Part shown: positions 17,573-25,330 of the stretch, one piece after another
Numbering within the stretch: position 1 is the first letter of the stretch
Layout of the letters: every line of letters starts with the position of its first letter
NCBI RefSeq assembly: GCF_003626695.1
Contig: NZ_RBAH01000039.1
Location: 1 to 57,523, forward strand
Direction of reading: 5' to 3'
Length of the DNA stretch: 57,523 bases
DNA from: Paenibacillus ginsengarvi
GTDB lineage: Bacteria; Bacillota; Bacilli; Paenibacillales; NBRC-103111
Program-made: the position numbers and the translations under genes
Notes under the pieces: model-generated
Databases searched by the model: none
What the model saw: only the letters and a program-made list of their open reading frames with translations
Told to the model about the DNA's origin: nothing

Positions 17573-18067
17573 TTGCTGCAAAAAACGCACAGCGTGGCCG
17601 GGCTTATAGCCGCCGAAATCATTCTTGTTCGTGAAGGAATTCCTTTTCTGTCATGGGAAGCTGCCGGGGCGATATTGCTCGGTTGTCTGGCCGGCACGCT
17701 CGCCGATGTCGACAAGCCGGGATCGACGATGGCGAAGGTGCTTTTTCCGCTGTCCGCACTGCTGAAGCTGCTGCGGGTCCGCCACCGGACGCTCACGCAC
17801 TCGGCCCTGTTTATCGCGCTTCTGGCTTTGGTCGCGTCGCCCTTGCCGCCACTATACTATTGGGTATTCATCGCCGCCTATGCCTCTCATACGCTCATCG
17901 ATCTGCTGAACGAGAATGGCGTCCAGCTTCTGTGGCCGATCAAGGGAAAAATCCGCCTGCTGCCGAAGCCGATCGCTATCGACACGGGCTCGGCCGGCGA
18001 AACGGCGTTCCGCTGGATCATCGCACTGGTCAGCTTGTGGATTCCGTTCTCGACAATCCGATTTTAG
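17573..18067 (+). CDS. YdjM-like membrane metal-dependent hydrolase (DUF457)
   Basis: An integral membrane protein of about 164 aa in the YdjM/DUF457 family, predicted zinc-dependent membrane hydrolases of unknown substrate. It has the conserved pieces KTHSVAGLIAAE, GCLAGTLADVDKPGS, RHRTLTHSALF and ASHTLIDLLNENGVQLLWP, whose His and Asp residues are presumed metal ligands. Helices separate these motifs. The start is a TTG at 17573, set back from a GAGGGGAG site. The gene has its own extended -10 promoter overlapped by a LexA box, so it is probably induced by DNA damage, as E. coli ydjM is. It stands alone ahead of the cytochrome gene. Confidence 0.82.
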   Translation: MLQKTHSVAGLIAAEIILVREGIPFLSWEAAGAILLGCLAGTLADVDKPGSTMAKVLFPLSALLKLLRVRHRTLTHSALFIALLALVASPLPPLYYWVFIAAYASHTLIDLLNENGVQLLWPIKGKIRLLPKPIAIDTGSAGETAFRWIIALVSLWIPFSTIRF

Positions 18068-18190
18068 CGGGCATGGGGTGTCACGGAATATTCGCATAAT
18101 GTTCATGCAGGCGCCTCTTCTGCATCAGCTTGCAGCTCGCGCCGGTATGCTATGATGAACATATATGTTGAAAAAGGGGGAGCCGCGTCA

Positions 18191-18532
18191 ATGAACATTC
18201 GCCACGTAAAGATGGCCGTTGCAGCAGTCGCGCTTGCGGCCGTTCTAAGCGGCTGCGGAACGAAGGATAGCGGAGGGACGGAAACATCCGCAGCGGGCCC
18301 CGGCGGAAATGCGGAAGCCTTGTACAAAAAGTCGTGCATCTCCTGCCACGGCGACCAGCTGCAAGGCCGCATCGGCCCGGGCACCGACCTCACCAAGGTG
18401 GGCGGCAAAAAAAGCCGCGACGAGATCGTAACGCAAATCGCCAAGGGCGGAAACGGGATGCCTGGCTTCTCGAGCAGCCTCAGCGAAACGGATATAGGCA
18501 CGCTGGCCGACTGGCTCGCCGCCAAAAAGTAA
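18191..18532 (+). CDS. cccB: Lipid-anchored cytochrome c (c551 type)
   Basis: A small electron carrier on the outer face of the membrane, about 113 aa. The signal ends in a lipobox (LSGC, Cys about residue 22), then a Ser/Gly linker and a single haem-binding site CISCH (residues 49-53). A likely Met axial ligand lies in GNGMPGF (about residue 90). The layout matches Bacillus c551 (CccB), which passes electrons to terminal oxidases. The ATG at 18191 is favoured because GGGGGAG precedes it by eight bases. It converges on acpS across a shared terminator. The gene symbol is by analogy. Confidence 0.85.
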   Translation: MNIRHVKMAVAAVALAAVLSGCGTKDSGGTETSAAGPGGNAEALYKKSCISCHGDQLQGRIGPGTDLTKVGGKKSRDEIVTQIAKGGNGMPGFSSSLSETDIGTLADWLAAKK

Positions 18533-18610
18533 GGTGCTGCGCGCTCGCGGCGCGTACGGCGGAAGCATAAACAGCCGCGTCATAGTATTGCGCCACTTCA
18601 ATTCTCATGC

Positions 18611-18638
18611 AAAAAGCGCCCGTCATAGGGCGCTTTTC
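18611..18638. terminator. Bidirectional terminator
   Basis: AAAAGCGCCC (18612-18621) pairs with GGGCGCTTTT (18628-18637). A and T tracts flank the stem, so it can end both the cytochrome (+) and acpS (-) transcripts. Confidence 0.85.
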
Positions 18639-18642
18639 GTTG

Positions 18643-19032
18643 TTACTCCGTCTCGGCAACGGCGTATGCCCCGGCGGTCGTAGCCGAGTGCGTAATGCTT
18701 AAGTGCAGGCGCAGCGGCTGCGCCCGGCCGAGCCGCTCCCAGGCGGCGCCTGAGAGCCGGCATTCCGGCTTGCCGCATTCATCCGGCAAAATGCTGATGT
18801 CCTGAAAGCCGACCTCGCGGCCGATGCCGCAGCCGAGCGCCTTCACGACCGCCTCCTTGGCGGCGAAACGTCCGGCGACAAACTCGGCAAGCCGCGCCCG
18901 CCCGCGCCGGGCGGCCAGCTCCCGCTCTTCGGGCGTCAGCACCCGCTCCACGAAGCGCTCCCCGTGGGACTGCTCCAGCAGCCGCTTCACTCTATCGATA
19001 TCGAGCAGATCGATTCCGACTCCAGCGATCAT
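18643..19032 (-). CDS. acpS: Holo-[acyl-carrier-protein] synthase
   Basis: Transfers the phosphopantetheine arm of CoA to a serine of acyl carrier protein, needed for fatty-acid synthesis. The 129-aa protein has the family signatures GVGIDLLDIDRV (metal-binding Asp) at the start, RFVERVLTPEE, and FAAKEAVVKALG (metal-binding Glu and catalytic Lys). It ends with the LSITHSATTAGAYAVAE block. The ATG at 19032 begins exactly at the conserved N-terminus, with AAAGGTG upstream. It is probably monocistronic, between the shared terminator and an upstream plus-strand-free gap. Confidence 0.95.
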   Translation of the reverse strand: MIAGVGIDLLDIDRVKRLLEQSHGERFVERVLTPEERELAARRGRARLAEFVAGRFAAKEAVVKALGCGIGREVGFQDISILPDECGKPECRLSGAAWERLGRAQPLRLHLSITHSATTAGAYAVAETE

Positions 19033-19147
19033 AATACCGCACCTTTCCATTCGCCGCACGTTTGCTTATGCGCTCCAGTTCGTTTCCATCCATTATAAAA
19101 TACGGCGGCGAGCTTCGTCCAATCGGACCGGTCTGTTAGCTCCGCAT

Positions 19148-19181
19148 CCGCGAAAATGCCCCGGCATACAGGCCGGGGCGC
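19148..19181 (-). terminator. Terminator of the O-antigen-ligase gene
   Basis: GCCCCGGC pairs with GCCGGGGC (arms within 19158-19179). Read on the minus strand it is followed by ATTTTCG. Confidence 0.65.
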
Positions 19182-19189
19182 AATTGGAT

Positions 19190-21709
19190 TTATAACGCAA
19201 GCGATACGATCGCCTCAATCTCCTGCTTCTCTTCCGGATAACGCGCCGTAAACCTGTCATAGAGGGCCTGATCCGTTTTTCCGGATTTTTTCAATGCCGC
19301 CAAATACCAGCGCGTTCCGGCTTGGCTTATATTCGCACTCACCTGCTCGTTTGTCGTAGCGGCCAGCAGATCAGCCGCCTTTGCCATATCGCCGCGCATG
19401 TAATACAGTTGCCCGAACGTAAGCGCCAAGCTCGGAGTCACCTCGAACACGCTGCCCGCCATTTGCCCCTCCGGCAGCGACTCCAGCTTCGCCAGCCTGG
19501 CTATAATTTCCTCGTGCAGCCGAGTACCCGCGGTCCAATGCGAATCGGCCTCCGTCTTCATACCAGCCTGCCTCGCGCTGTTTCCGAGATGCAAATGCAG
19601 CGCCGCCGCCCTCTCGTACATGTCAAGCACCCAAGGATACCGCTTTAGCCCGTCCTGAATGAGCGCGGCTGCTTCCGCCACATTATTTTTCAGCATGTAA
19701 TGCTTATATTCGGCCTCGAAGACGGACCTGTCGTACGGCTCGAACGTGCGGATCGAGGCCAGCGTTTTCGAAGCTTCGTTGTAGTACATATCATTTTTCG
19801 TTTGTTCGTACACTTGCTCCAGGAAGTCCACCTTCGTCATGGCGTAATACGTATTGCCGGGCTGGAGCCGAAGTGCCTTGTCCAGAGGAACGAGCACCTC
19901 CTCCAGCTTTTTCCCCTCTACGGCCAGCTGCAAGGAGCGGGTATGCTGATTATCCGCATTCCAGCGGATGAAAGAAAAAATCAGGAACAGTGCCGATACG
20001 GCCGTCAGCGCGGCGGGAAAAGCATACTTCCATTTGTCCGCCTTCTTCGTTTTATCGGCCTTGTCCGCCTTACTCGGTTTACTCTCCCCTGCGCCGAAGC
20101 GCAGCCTATGGAGCGGTCCGGCAAAGCCGGAGGCGATTCCGCCCAAGCTTAGGAACACGAGTGCCGATACGTACACATAGCTCATTTCGAAGTCCATCAG
20201 GCTGTGGATCAAAATCGCCACAACCACGGCGTAAAACAGCAGGCTCTTTTCCCCTTCGGCAGAACGTTCGGCAAAATACGTTTTGGTGAACAACACGAGT
20301 ATCGAGCCCAAAAAAGCGAGCAAGATCAGCAGCCCGACAGCACCCGTCTCTACCATGTATTGAAGCAAAAAGCTGTGCACCTGATTGACGGTATACGGAT
20401 TATTCGCGTATTGGGGATACAAAACCGACCAAGCGTTGCCGCCCGCTCCGAACAGCGGATAATCCTGAAGCACCTTGAACGTATCCCGATATATTGTGAG
20501 CCTTTCAAGCAAGCTGTGCTGCTGTAGATTGATACTCTTCACCCGATCCGCCAACGCTTCGGGGAGCACGCTCGCGATCGAGGATTGGCCGGCCACAAGG
20601 AACACTCCCAGCAACAAACCGATGACGATCAGGCCCGGCAAATACAAATGAGCATGCTTGCCGCGGGAAATGCGGCCGACTCCCTTATCCAGCAAAGGCA
20701 TAGCGAACCGATGCAATAAAACGATAACGACCGCGGTAAGCGCGGAAACAGCGAACAGAGTACCCCAGCCGCCAAATGACAACGAATCAAAAAACGGGAG
20801 TGTATCCTTCACTTGAAAATCGGGTCCACGCCGAGCCTCCATCGTATCGAGCACCTTCCATGCGGTATCTCGTATTTTGTCCGTAATGAGGAAGGAAGCG
20901 GCGCTGCCGATAACGAGATACGCAAAAAAACGGCTTTGTTTCTCAAAAGTCAAAAAGGGCAGAAAGGCCAGGACGACAAAAGGCAGCAATACAAGCCCGC
21001 CGCGAGACAATGTCAAAAAAAACGACAGCAGCACCGGAACGAGCATAAACGCATGAGCGGCGGTAACGTACCATTTCCGCGAGGAAACGATCGAATACAA
21101 GCCGCACAGCAGAGGAATGATCAGAAACCCGGCAAATGCGTTTGCATACTGAAATACAGACGTCAATCGCAGCTCATCGCCTTGCCTCATGACCGCGTCG
21201 TAAAAATAGACGTTTCCGAACATATTGAGCAAGCTGAACAGCACAACCGCATAGGCCGAGCAAACAATCCCGTACCGGAGCGCCGCATGGCCGAACCGGT
21301 TCCGGGCCGCATACAATCCGATCAGGAAGAAGACGGCGTACATCACATGAAACAACAGCAGATTGGATGCATGGTGCCGGGTAACGGCAAATAACAGCGA
21401 GAGCAAATAGCTGAGCGGCAATCCCCAGACGGCAACGGCGTATAGGTCTCTTACTTCCCTCCATTGCCATCGCTTGAACAAATAAATAACGAGCACAGTG
21501 GAGATAATCGCGGTCCACATCAGCGAGGAATAAATCGGTCCTTCGTATTTCGCGCTTGCGCCATAAAACAGTGCGGTTTGAAACGGGGCGATCAACAAAA
21601 AAGCCAATACGAAACCGATCGTGCACCAATACAAAAGCGAGTGATGCTCTTGCATTTGAGCGCGTTCGAGCCCCTGCTTGTACACGTTTTTATTGCCGAC
21701 AACAGCCAT
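19190..21709 (-). CDS. O-antigen ligase-family membrane protein with TPR tail
   Basis: A large polytopic protein of 839 aa. The first ~530 residues hold about a dozen membrane helices, with the Wzy/O-antigen-ligase loop GAGGNAWSVLYPQY...VHSFLLQYMVETG, where the conserved His of the VHS motif sits on the outer face. A charged linker of KADK repeats follows, then one more helix, and from about residue 590 a soluble tail with TPR-like helical pairs (LDKALRLQPGNTYYAM, GQLYYMRGDMAKAADL). This layout occurs in Firmicute cell-surface polysaccharide polymerases/ligases. No glycosyltransferases adjoin it, so its polymer is unknown. GGAGG precedes the ATG, and it has its own terminator. Confidence 0.82.
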   Translation of the reverse strand: MAVVGNKNVYKQGLERAQMQEHHSLLYWCTIGFVLAFLLIAPFQTALFYGASAKYEGPIYSSLMWTAIISTVLVIYLFKRWQWREVRDLYAVAVWGLPLSYLLSLLFAVTRHHASNLLLFHVMYAVFFLIGLYAARNRFGHAALRYGIVCSAYAVVLFSLLNMFGNVYFYDAVMRQGDELRLTSVFQYANAFAGFLIIPLLCGLYSIVSSRKWYVTAAHAFMLVPVLLSFFLTLSRGGLVLLPFVVLAFLPFLTFEKQSRFFAYLVIGSAASFLITDKIRDTAWKVLDTMEARRGPDFQVKDTLPFFDSLSFGGWGTLFAVSALTAVVIVLLHRFAMPLLDKGVGRISRGKHAHLYLPGLIVIGLLLGVFLVAGQSSIASVLPEALADRVKSINLQQHSLLERLTIYRDTFKVLQDYPLFGAGGNAWSVLYPQYANNPYTVNQVHSFLLQYMVETGAVGLLILLAFLGSILVLFTKTYFAERSAEGEKSLLFYAVVVAILIHSLMDFEMSYVYVSALVFLSLGGIASGFAGPLHRLRFGAGESKPSKADKADKTKKADKWKYAFPAALTAVSALFLIFSFIRWNADNQHTRSLQLAVEGKKLEEVLVPLDKALRLQPGNTYYAMTKVDFLEQVYEQTKNDMYYNEASKTLASIRTFEPYDRSVFEAEYKHYMLKNNVAEAAALIQDGLKRYPWVLDMYERAAALHLHLGNSARQAGMKTEADSHWTAGTRLHEEIIARLAKLESLPEGQMAGSVFEVTPSLALTFGQLYYMRGDMAKAADLLAATTNEQVSANISQAGTRWYLAALKKSGKTDQALYDRFTARYPEEKQEIEAIVSLAL

Positions 21710-21818
21710 GTAACCTCCAAAACATCCATAAATTGGGTTTTATATCATCATATCACGCGCATCCCAACCCGTCCAGACTTTATGTCAAAGGCTGTCGGCA
21801 TCTGTCAGCTGCAAACGA

Positions 21819-21850
21819 AAAAGCGCGAAAGCCCCGCAGGACCTTCGCGC
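21819..21850 (-). terminator. nadE terminator
   Basis: On the minus strand GCGCGAA pairs with TTCGCGC around a GC-rich loop, followed by TTTTTCG. Confidence 0.7.
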
Positions 21851-21875
21851 GCGACGCACCTCCCGGCAGCCGGCA

Positions 21876-22685
21876 TCAAATGCCGGGAATCGGAGAGCGC
21901 TTGTGCTCCGTTTTCAAATATTGCTTCTCCAGCTTCTCCCGGGCGGCCGGATCGATCTCCTTGCCTTCCAGGTAGTCGCTGTTGTCCTCATACGTAATGC
22001 CGAGCTCGGCTTCGTCCGTCTGTCCGTCCCAAAGGCCGGCGGTCGGCGCTTTGTCCAGAATCGGCTGCGGCACGCCGAGACGGGCAGCCAGCGCGCGCAC
22101 TTGCCGTTTGTTCAGCGAGCTGAGCGGCGTAATGTCGACCGCGCCGTCTCCGTACTTGGTGAAAAATCCGGTAATCGCCTCGGAAGCGTGATCTGTCCCG
22201 ACGACGAGCAGGTTCAGGTCGAATGCGAGCGCGTATTGCATCACCATCCGCGTGCGCGCCTTCACATTGCCTTTGCCCCCGCGGCTCAAGTGGCGAGACA
22301 TCCCGAGCGACTTGAAGGAATATTCGACCTCAAGCGCGATTTCGTCAACCGCCTGCTCGATATTCGTCTCCGCCTTGTGCGTCAGGCCGAACGCCTCGGC
22401 TACCGAATAACTGTCGGCGATGTCGGCTTGCTCGCCGTACGGCTGGAAGACGCCAAGCGTGATATAGTCGCGGCCGGTCTCCTTCGTCAGTTCGTCGGTC
22501 GCCATTTTGCACAGCCCGGTCGCCACCGCACTGTCCACGCCGCCGCTGATCGCGATCAGCAGTCCGGTCGTCCGGCTGTCCAGCACGTATTGCTTCAAAA
22601 AATCGACTCTTCTGCGAATTTCCGCATCGACATCGATGACCGGCTTCACGCCCAGACGGGCGATAATGTCCTGCTGCAAACTCAT
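21876..22685 (-). CDS. nadE: NAD+ synthase (ammonia-dependent)
   Basis: Makes NAD+ from deamido-NAD+, ATP and ammonia, the last step of NAD biosynthesis. The 269-aa single-domain form lacks a glutaminase domain, as in Bacillus NadE. The PP-loop signature AISGGVDSAVATGL is near residues 43-57, followed by LGVFQPYGEQADIADS, VGTDHASEAITGFFTKYGDGA and LSSLNKRQVRALA, all NadE blocks. The C-terminus carries the RSPIP motif. An AAGGGAAGG site precedes the ATG. It is flanked by its own terminator and the pyrH-like gene upstream on the same strand. Confidence 0.96.
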   Translation of the reverse strand: MSLQQDIIARLGVKPVIDVDAEIRRRVDFLKQYVLDSRTTGLLIAISGGVDSAVATGLCKMATDELTKETGRDYITLGVFQPYGEQADIADSYSVAEAFGLTHKAETNIEQAVDEIALEVEYSFKSLGMSRHLSRGGKGNVKARTRMVMQYALAFDLNLLVVGTDHASEAITGFFTKYGDGAVDITPLSSLNKRQVRALAARLGVPQPILDKAPTAGLWDGQTDEAELGITYEDNSDYLEGKEIDPAAREKLEKQYLKTEHKRSPIPGI

Positions 22686-22829
22686 ACCTTCACACCTTCC
22701 CTTGAGTTAGGAGCTTTTAGCGTATCCCACGCGTTAGGCTTTCTAACATCAAGTATAGTCCACCGTGCTCAGATTTCAAGCAAAACGTGTGAAAAGACCA
22801 TAAATCTAACATCGATCATCCCCTAGGTT

Positions 22830-23567
22830 TCATTCCGCATAACACGTCTCGACACCGGCGGTCACGATCGTGCCGATGCTTTCTCCTTCGCAAATACGTC
22901 TCATCGCCCCTACCCGGTCGAAATTGAAGACGTGAAGCGGAATGCCATAGTCGCGGGCCAGCAGGAAGGCGGAGGAGTCCATCACCTTCAAGTCGCGACG
23001 GATCACTTCCTCATACGGAAGCTGCTTGTACAACCTCGCCCCCGGGTTACGCTTTGGATCGCTGTCATACACGCCGTCCACACCTTGCTTCGCCACCAGT
23101 ATCGCCTGCGCGTTCACTTCCAATGCCCGCTGAACGGATGGGTAGTCGGTCGTCACGTAAGGCTGCCCGTTGCCCCCGGCAAAAATGACAATGTACCCTT
23201 TCTCCAGATGATGAATCGCCCGCAGGCGAATGTACGGCTCGGCAACCGCATTAACAGCAAGCGCCGACATGACGCGGATTTCCCGGTCGGACTTCGCCTT
23301 CAGCACGCCGCGAAGCATCAGCGAATTAATGACGGTCGCCATCGTGCCGATATTGTCCGCCTCCGCCCGCTCGATGCCCCAAGCTTCCGCCATATTGCCG
23401 CGAAAAATATTGCCGCCCCCGATGACGAGACATACTTCGATTCCGAGCCGGGTTACCGCAAGCACTTCGTCCGCAATGTGCGCGAGTCTCCCATGATCGA
23501 AACCCGAGGCCTCCTCTCCCGCCATCGCTCCTCCGCTTAATTTGACCAGCACGCGCTTATACCTCAT
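22830..23567 (-). CDS. Divergent UMP kinase paralogue (PyrH family)
   Basis: An amino-acid-kinase-fold protein of 245 aa, closest to UMP kinase (UMP to UDP with ATP). It keeps IGGGNIFRGN (residues ~49-58), ADNIGTMATVINSLML, VAEPYIRLRAIHHLEKG, VDGVYDSDP and LKVMDSSAF. It departs from the usual pattern at the first loop (SGGA for SGEA) and in the segment normally reading PYFTTDTAAALRA (here PYVTTDYPSVQRALE). Canonical pyrH sits in the tsf-pyrH-frr cluster; this copy does not, so it is probably a second, specialised kinase. A hairpin plus T7 tract (23592-23622) lies immediately upstream, and its start overlaps the end of a short leader frame. Confidence 0.82.
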   Translation of the reverse strand: MRYKRVLVKLSGGAMAGEEASGFDHGRLAHIADEVLAVTRLGIEVCLVIGGGNIFRGNMAEAWGIERAEADNIGTMATVINSLMLRGVLKAKSDREIRVMSALAVNAVAEPYIRLRAIHHLEKGYIVIFAGGNGQPYVTTDYPSVQRALEVNAQAILVAKQGVDGVYDSDPKRNPGARLYKQLPYEEVIRRDLKVMDSSAFLLARDYGIPLHVFNFDRVGAMRRICEGESIGTIVTAGVETCYAE

Positions 23568-23737
23568 CCACCGGCACCTCCGTTAAAGTACAAAAAAATA
23601 ACGCCGAGTCCGGACGACTCGACGCTTGACCTTGTTATAACGATATGCGGGAAACGGAAACATGAAATCGCGACCGAGGACGACTTATTCGCCCGATCGT
23701 GAATCGTTTTCCTTGCGCGGGCCTCTTTCATCGGCAT
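23564..23737 (-). CDS. Possible leader peptide coupled to the UMP kinase-like gene
   Basis: A 57-residue frame starting at an ATG with GGGAGG about ten bases upstream. It is not recognisably conserved. Its stop overlaps the ATG of the downstream gene as ATGA, and it runs through the terminator-like hairpin at 23592-23622, an arrangement seen in translated leaders that control attenuation. It could equally be a chance frame. Confidence 0.3.
   Translation of the reverse strand: MPMKEARARKTIHDRANKSSSVAISCFRFPHIVITRSSVESSGLGVIFLYFNGGAGG
23592..23622 (-). terminator. Attenuator-like hairpin before the UMP kinase-like gene
   Basis: On the minus strand CGAGTC (23616-23621) pairs with GACTCG (23604-23609), followed by GCGTTATTTTTTT. 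It ends about 25 bases before the start codon. It is either an attenuator of the downstream gene or the terminator of a short upstream transcript. Confidence 0.55.
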
Positions 23738-23820
23738 CGCGTTTTCGCCTCCCTTTCCCACTCTTTTATGGATCATATCCGATCGCGAATGAGGATGCAA
23801 CGCTTTTCGCCTAGATAATT

Positions 23821-23878
23821 CAATAAACTATATTTATATAGTCGATAAAATATATAAAGTTTATTTTATCAACGTACA
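23821..23878. promoter_or_regulatory. AT-rich inverted repeats upstream of the citrate-synthase-like gene
   Basis: Two palindromes lie about 45-90 bases before the start codon at 23919: ACTATA/TATAGT around TTTA, and GATAAAAT/ATTTTATC around a ten-base spacer. The region is strikingly AT-rich against its surroundings. They are candidate operators overlapping the promoter between the divergent genes; the binding protein is unknown. Confidence 0.45.
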
Positions 23879-23918
23879 GGAATACAATAAAACCAAACGA
23901 CGAAAGGGTGAACCTTGC

Positions 23919-25250
23919 ATGAATAACGTTTCCATTTCCCCCGCAGGCCTTGAACCGAATCTGCTGCGCGAGCAGTTTTCTTACGACCGCCCTCCGCTGA
24001 TCGCCTTTGACGGAGTAAACGTCCCGATGGATCGCCCGGACGATCTATTCATTACCGATACGACGTTCCGCGACGGCCAGCAAGCCCGTACCCCTTATAC
24101 CGTTCGGCAAATTACGGAGCTGTTCGATCTGCTGCACCGTTTGTCCGGACCAAAGGGCGTCATCCGTCAAACCGAGTTTTTCCTGTACAGCGAGAAGGAC
24201 CGGCAGGCCGTCCGGGCTTGCCAGGAGCGGGGTTACGAGTTCCCGGAAATTACGGCATGGATTCGCGCCGTGGCGAAAGATTTTCAGCTCGTTAAGATGA
24301 TGGAGATCCGCGAAACGGGCATCCTGACCTCCTGTTCGGACTACCATATTCATCTCAAGCTCGGCTTGAATCGCGAGCAAGCGATGGAGCAGTATTTGTC
24401 GGTGGTCCGGTCGGCGCTTGACGCCGGCATTCACCCCCGCTGCCATCTGGAGGACGTCACCCGCGCGGACGTGTACGGCTTCGTCGTTCCATTCGTGCAG
24501 CAGCTGATGCGCCTGTCAGAGGAAAGCGGCATCTCGGTGAAGGTGAGACTGTGCGATACGATGGGTTACGGGGTCAGCTACCCAGGCGCTTCGCTCCCTC
24601 GCAGCGTGCCGCGGCTGCTGCATGCGCTGCGGACGGAAACGGGGATCGCGTCGTCTCAGCTTGAATGGCATGGGCATAACGACTTCTACAAGGTGCTGAC
24701 GAATGCAGCGACGGCGTGGCTGTACGGCTGCTCGGGCGTCAACGGCACACTGCTCGGCTTCGGCGAGCGGACGGGCAATACGCCGATCGAAGGGCTGCTG
24801 TTCGAATATATGGGACTAACGGGAGATACGTCGGTCGATACTCGAACCGTGACTGAAATCGCCGACTATTTCGAGCGGGAGCTCGGCTATTCAATTCCGC
24901 CGATGACGCCGTTTGTCGGCAAATCGTTCAACGTAACGGCGGCCGGTATCCACGCCGACGGCATTATCAAAAACGAGGAAATTTACAACATTTTCGATAC
25001 GGACCGGCTGCTGAACCGGCCTCTCGGCGTGCTCGTCACCGATAAGGCCGGAACGGCCGGCGTCGCCCATTGGGTAAACCGCTATCTAAAGCTGTCCGGC
25101 GAGAAGAGGATCGACAAACGCAGCGAAGGCGTGCAGGCGATGTATGAGTGGGTCGTTGCCCAATACGGGGACGGCCGTACGACGAGCTTGTCCGACGAGG
25201 AGCTGCTGGGAGCGGCGCGTCGTTATTTGCCCGGACTGTTCCCTGCGTAA
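23919..25250 (+). CDS. HMGL-family acyl-CoA condensing enzyme, Re-citrate synthase-like
   Basis: A 443-aa TIM-barrel enzyme of the 2-isopropylmalate/homocitrate synthase superfamily, which joins acetyl-CoA to a 2-oxoacid. The metal and substrate motif DTTFRDGQQARTPYTV lies at residues 47-62 and the metal-binding HGHND motif near residue 255. The pattern IRQTEFFLYSEKDR, the CSDYHIHLKL stretch and the GERTGNTPIEGL loop fit the group containing Re-citrate synthase of Clostridium kluyveri more closely than LeuA or NifV. No regulatory LeuA domain is present. If it is Re-citrate synthase, it makes citrate from oxaloacetate and acetyl-CoA with stereochemistry opposite to CitZ. An AAAGGGTG site precedes the ATG. 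It ends at a long hairpin. Confidence 0.72.
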   Translation: MNNVSISPAGLEPNLLREQFSYDRPPLIAFDGVNVPMDRPDDLFITDTTFRDGQQARTPYTVRQITELFDLLHRLSGPKGVIRQTEFFLYSEKDRQAVRACQERGYEFPEITAWIRAVAKDFQLVKMMEIRETGILTSCSDYHIHLKLGLNREQAMEQYLSVVRSALDAGIHPRCHLEDVTRADVYGFVVPFVQQLMRLSEESGISVKVRLCDTMGYGVSYPGASLPRSVPRLLHALRTETGIASSQLEWHGHNDFYKVLTNAATAWLYGCSGVNGTLLGFGERTGNTPIEGLLFEYMGLTGDTSVDTRTVTEIADYFERELGYSIPPMTPFVGKSFNVTAAGIHADGIIKNEEIYNIFDTDRLLNRPLGVLVTDKAGTAGVAHWVNRYLKLSGEKRIDKRSEGVQAMYEWVVAQYGDGRTTSLSDEELLGAARRYLPGLFPA

Positions 25251-25258
25251 CCAAACGT

Positions 25259-25300
25259 GTGCTGCGGCGTGTTTGCAAACACGCCGCAGCATGCATTCGC
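25259..25300. terminator. Long hairpin terminator between convergent genes
   Basis: A perfect inverted repeat, TGCTGCGGCGTGTTTG with its complement (25260-25291), followed by a modest T-rich tail. It probably ends the citrate-synthase-like gene and the convergent beta-helix gene. Confidence 0.7.
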
Positions 25301-25330
25301 CTTTTCCGGCAACTTGTCATTAGGTAGGCT

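Noticed and set aside
21903..22826. A 307-codon plus-strand frame opposite nadE
   Set aside because: nadE is complete and highly conserved on the minus strand; the other frame shows no family features.
23592..23650. PyrR-type pyrimidine attenuator before the UMP-kinase-like gene
   Set aside because: The conserved PyrR-binding loop is absent. Only a simple terminator hairpin is visible.
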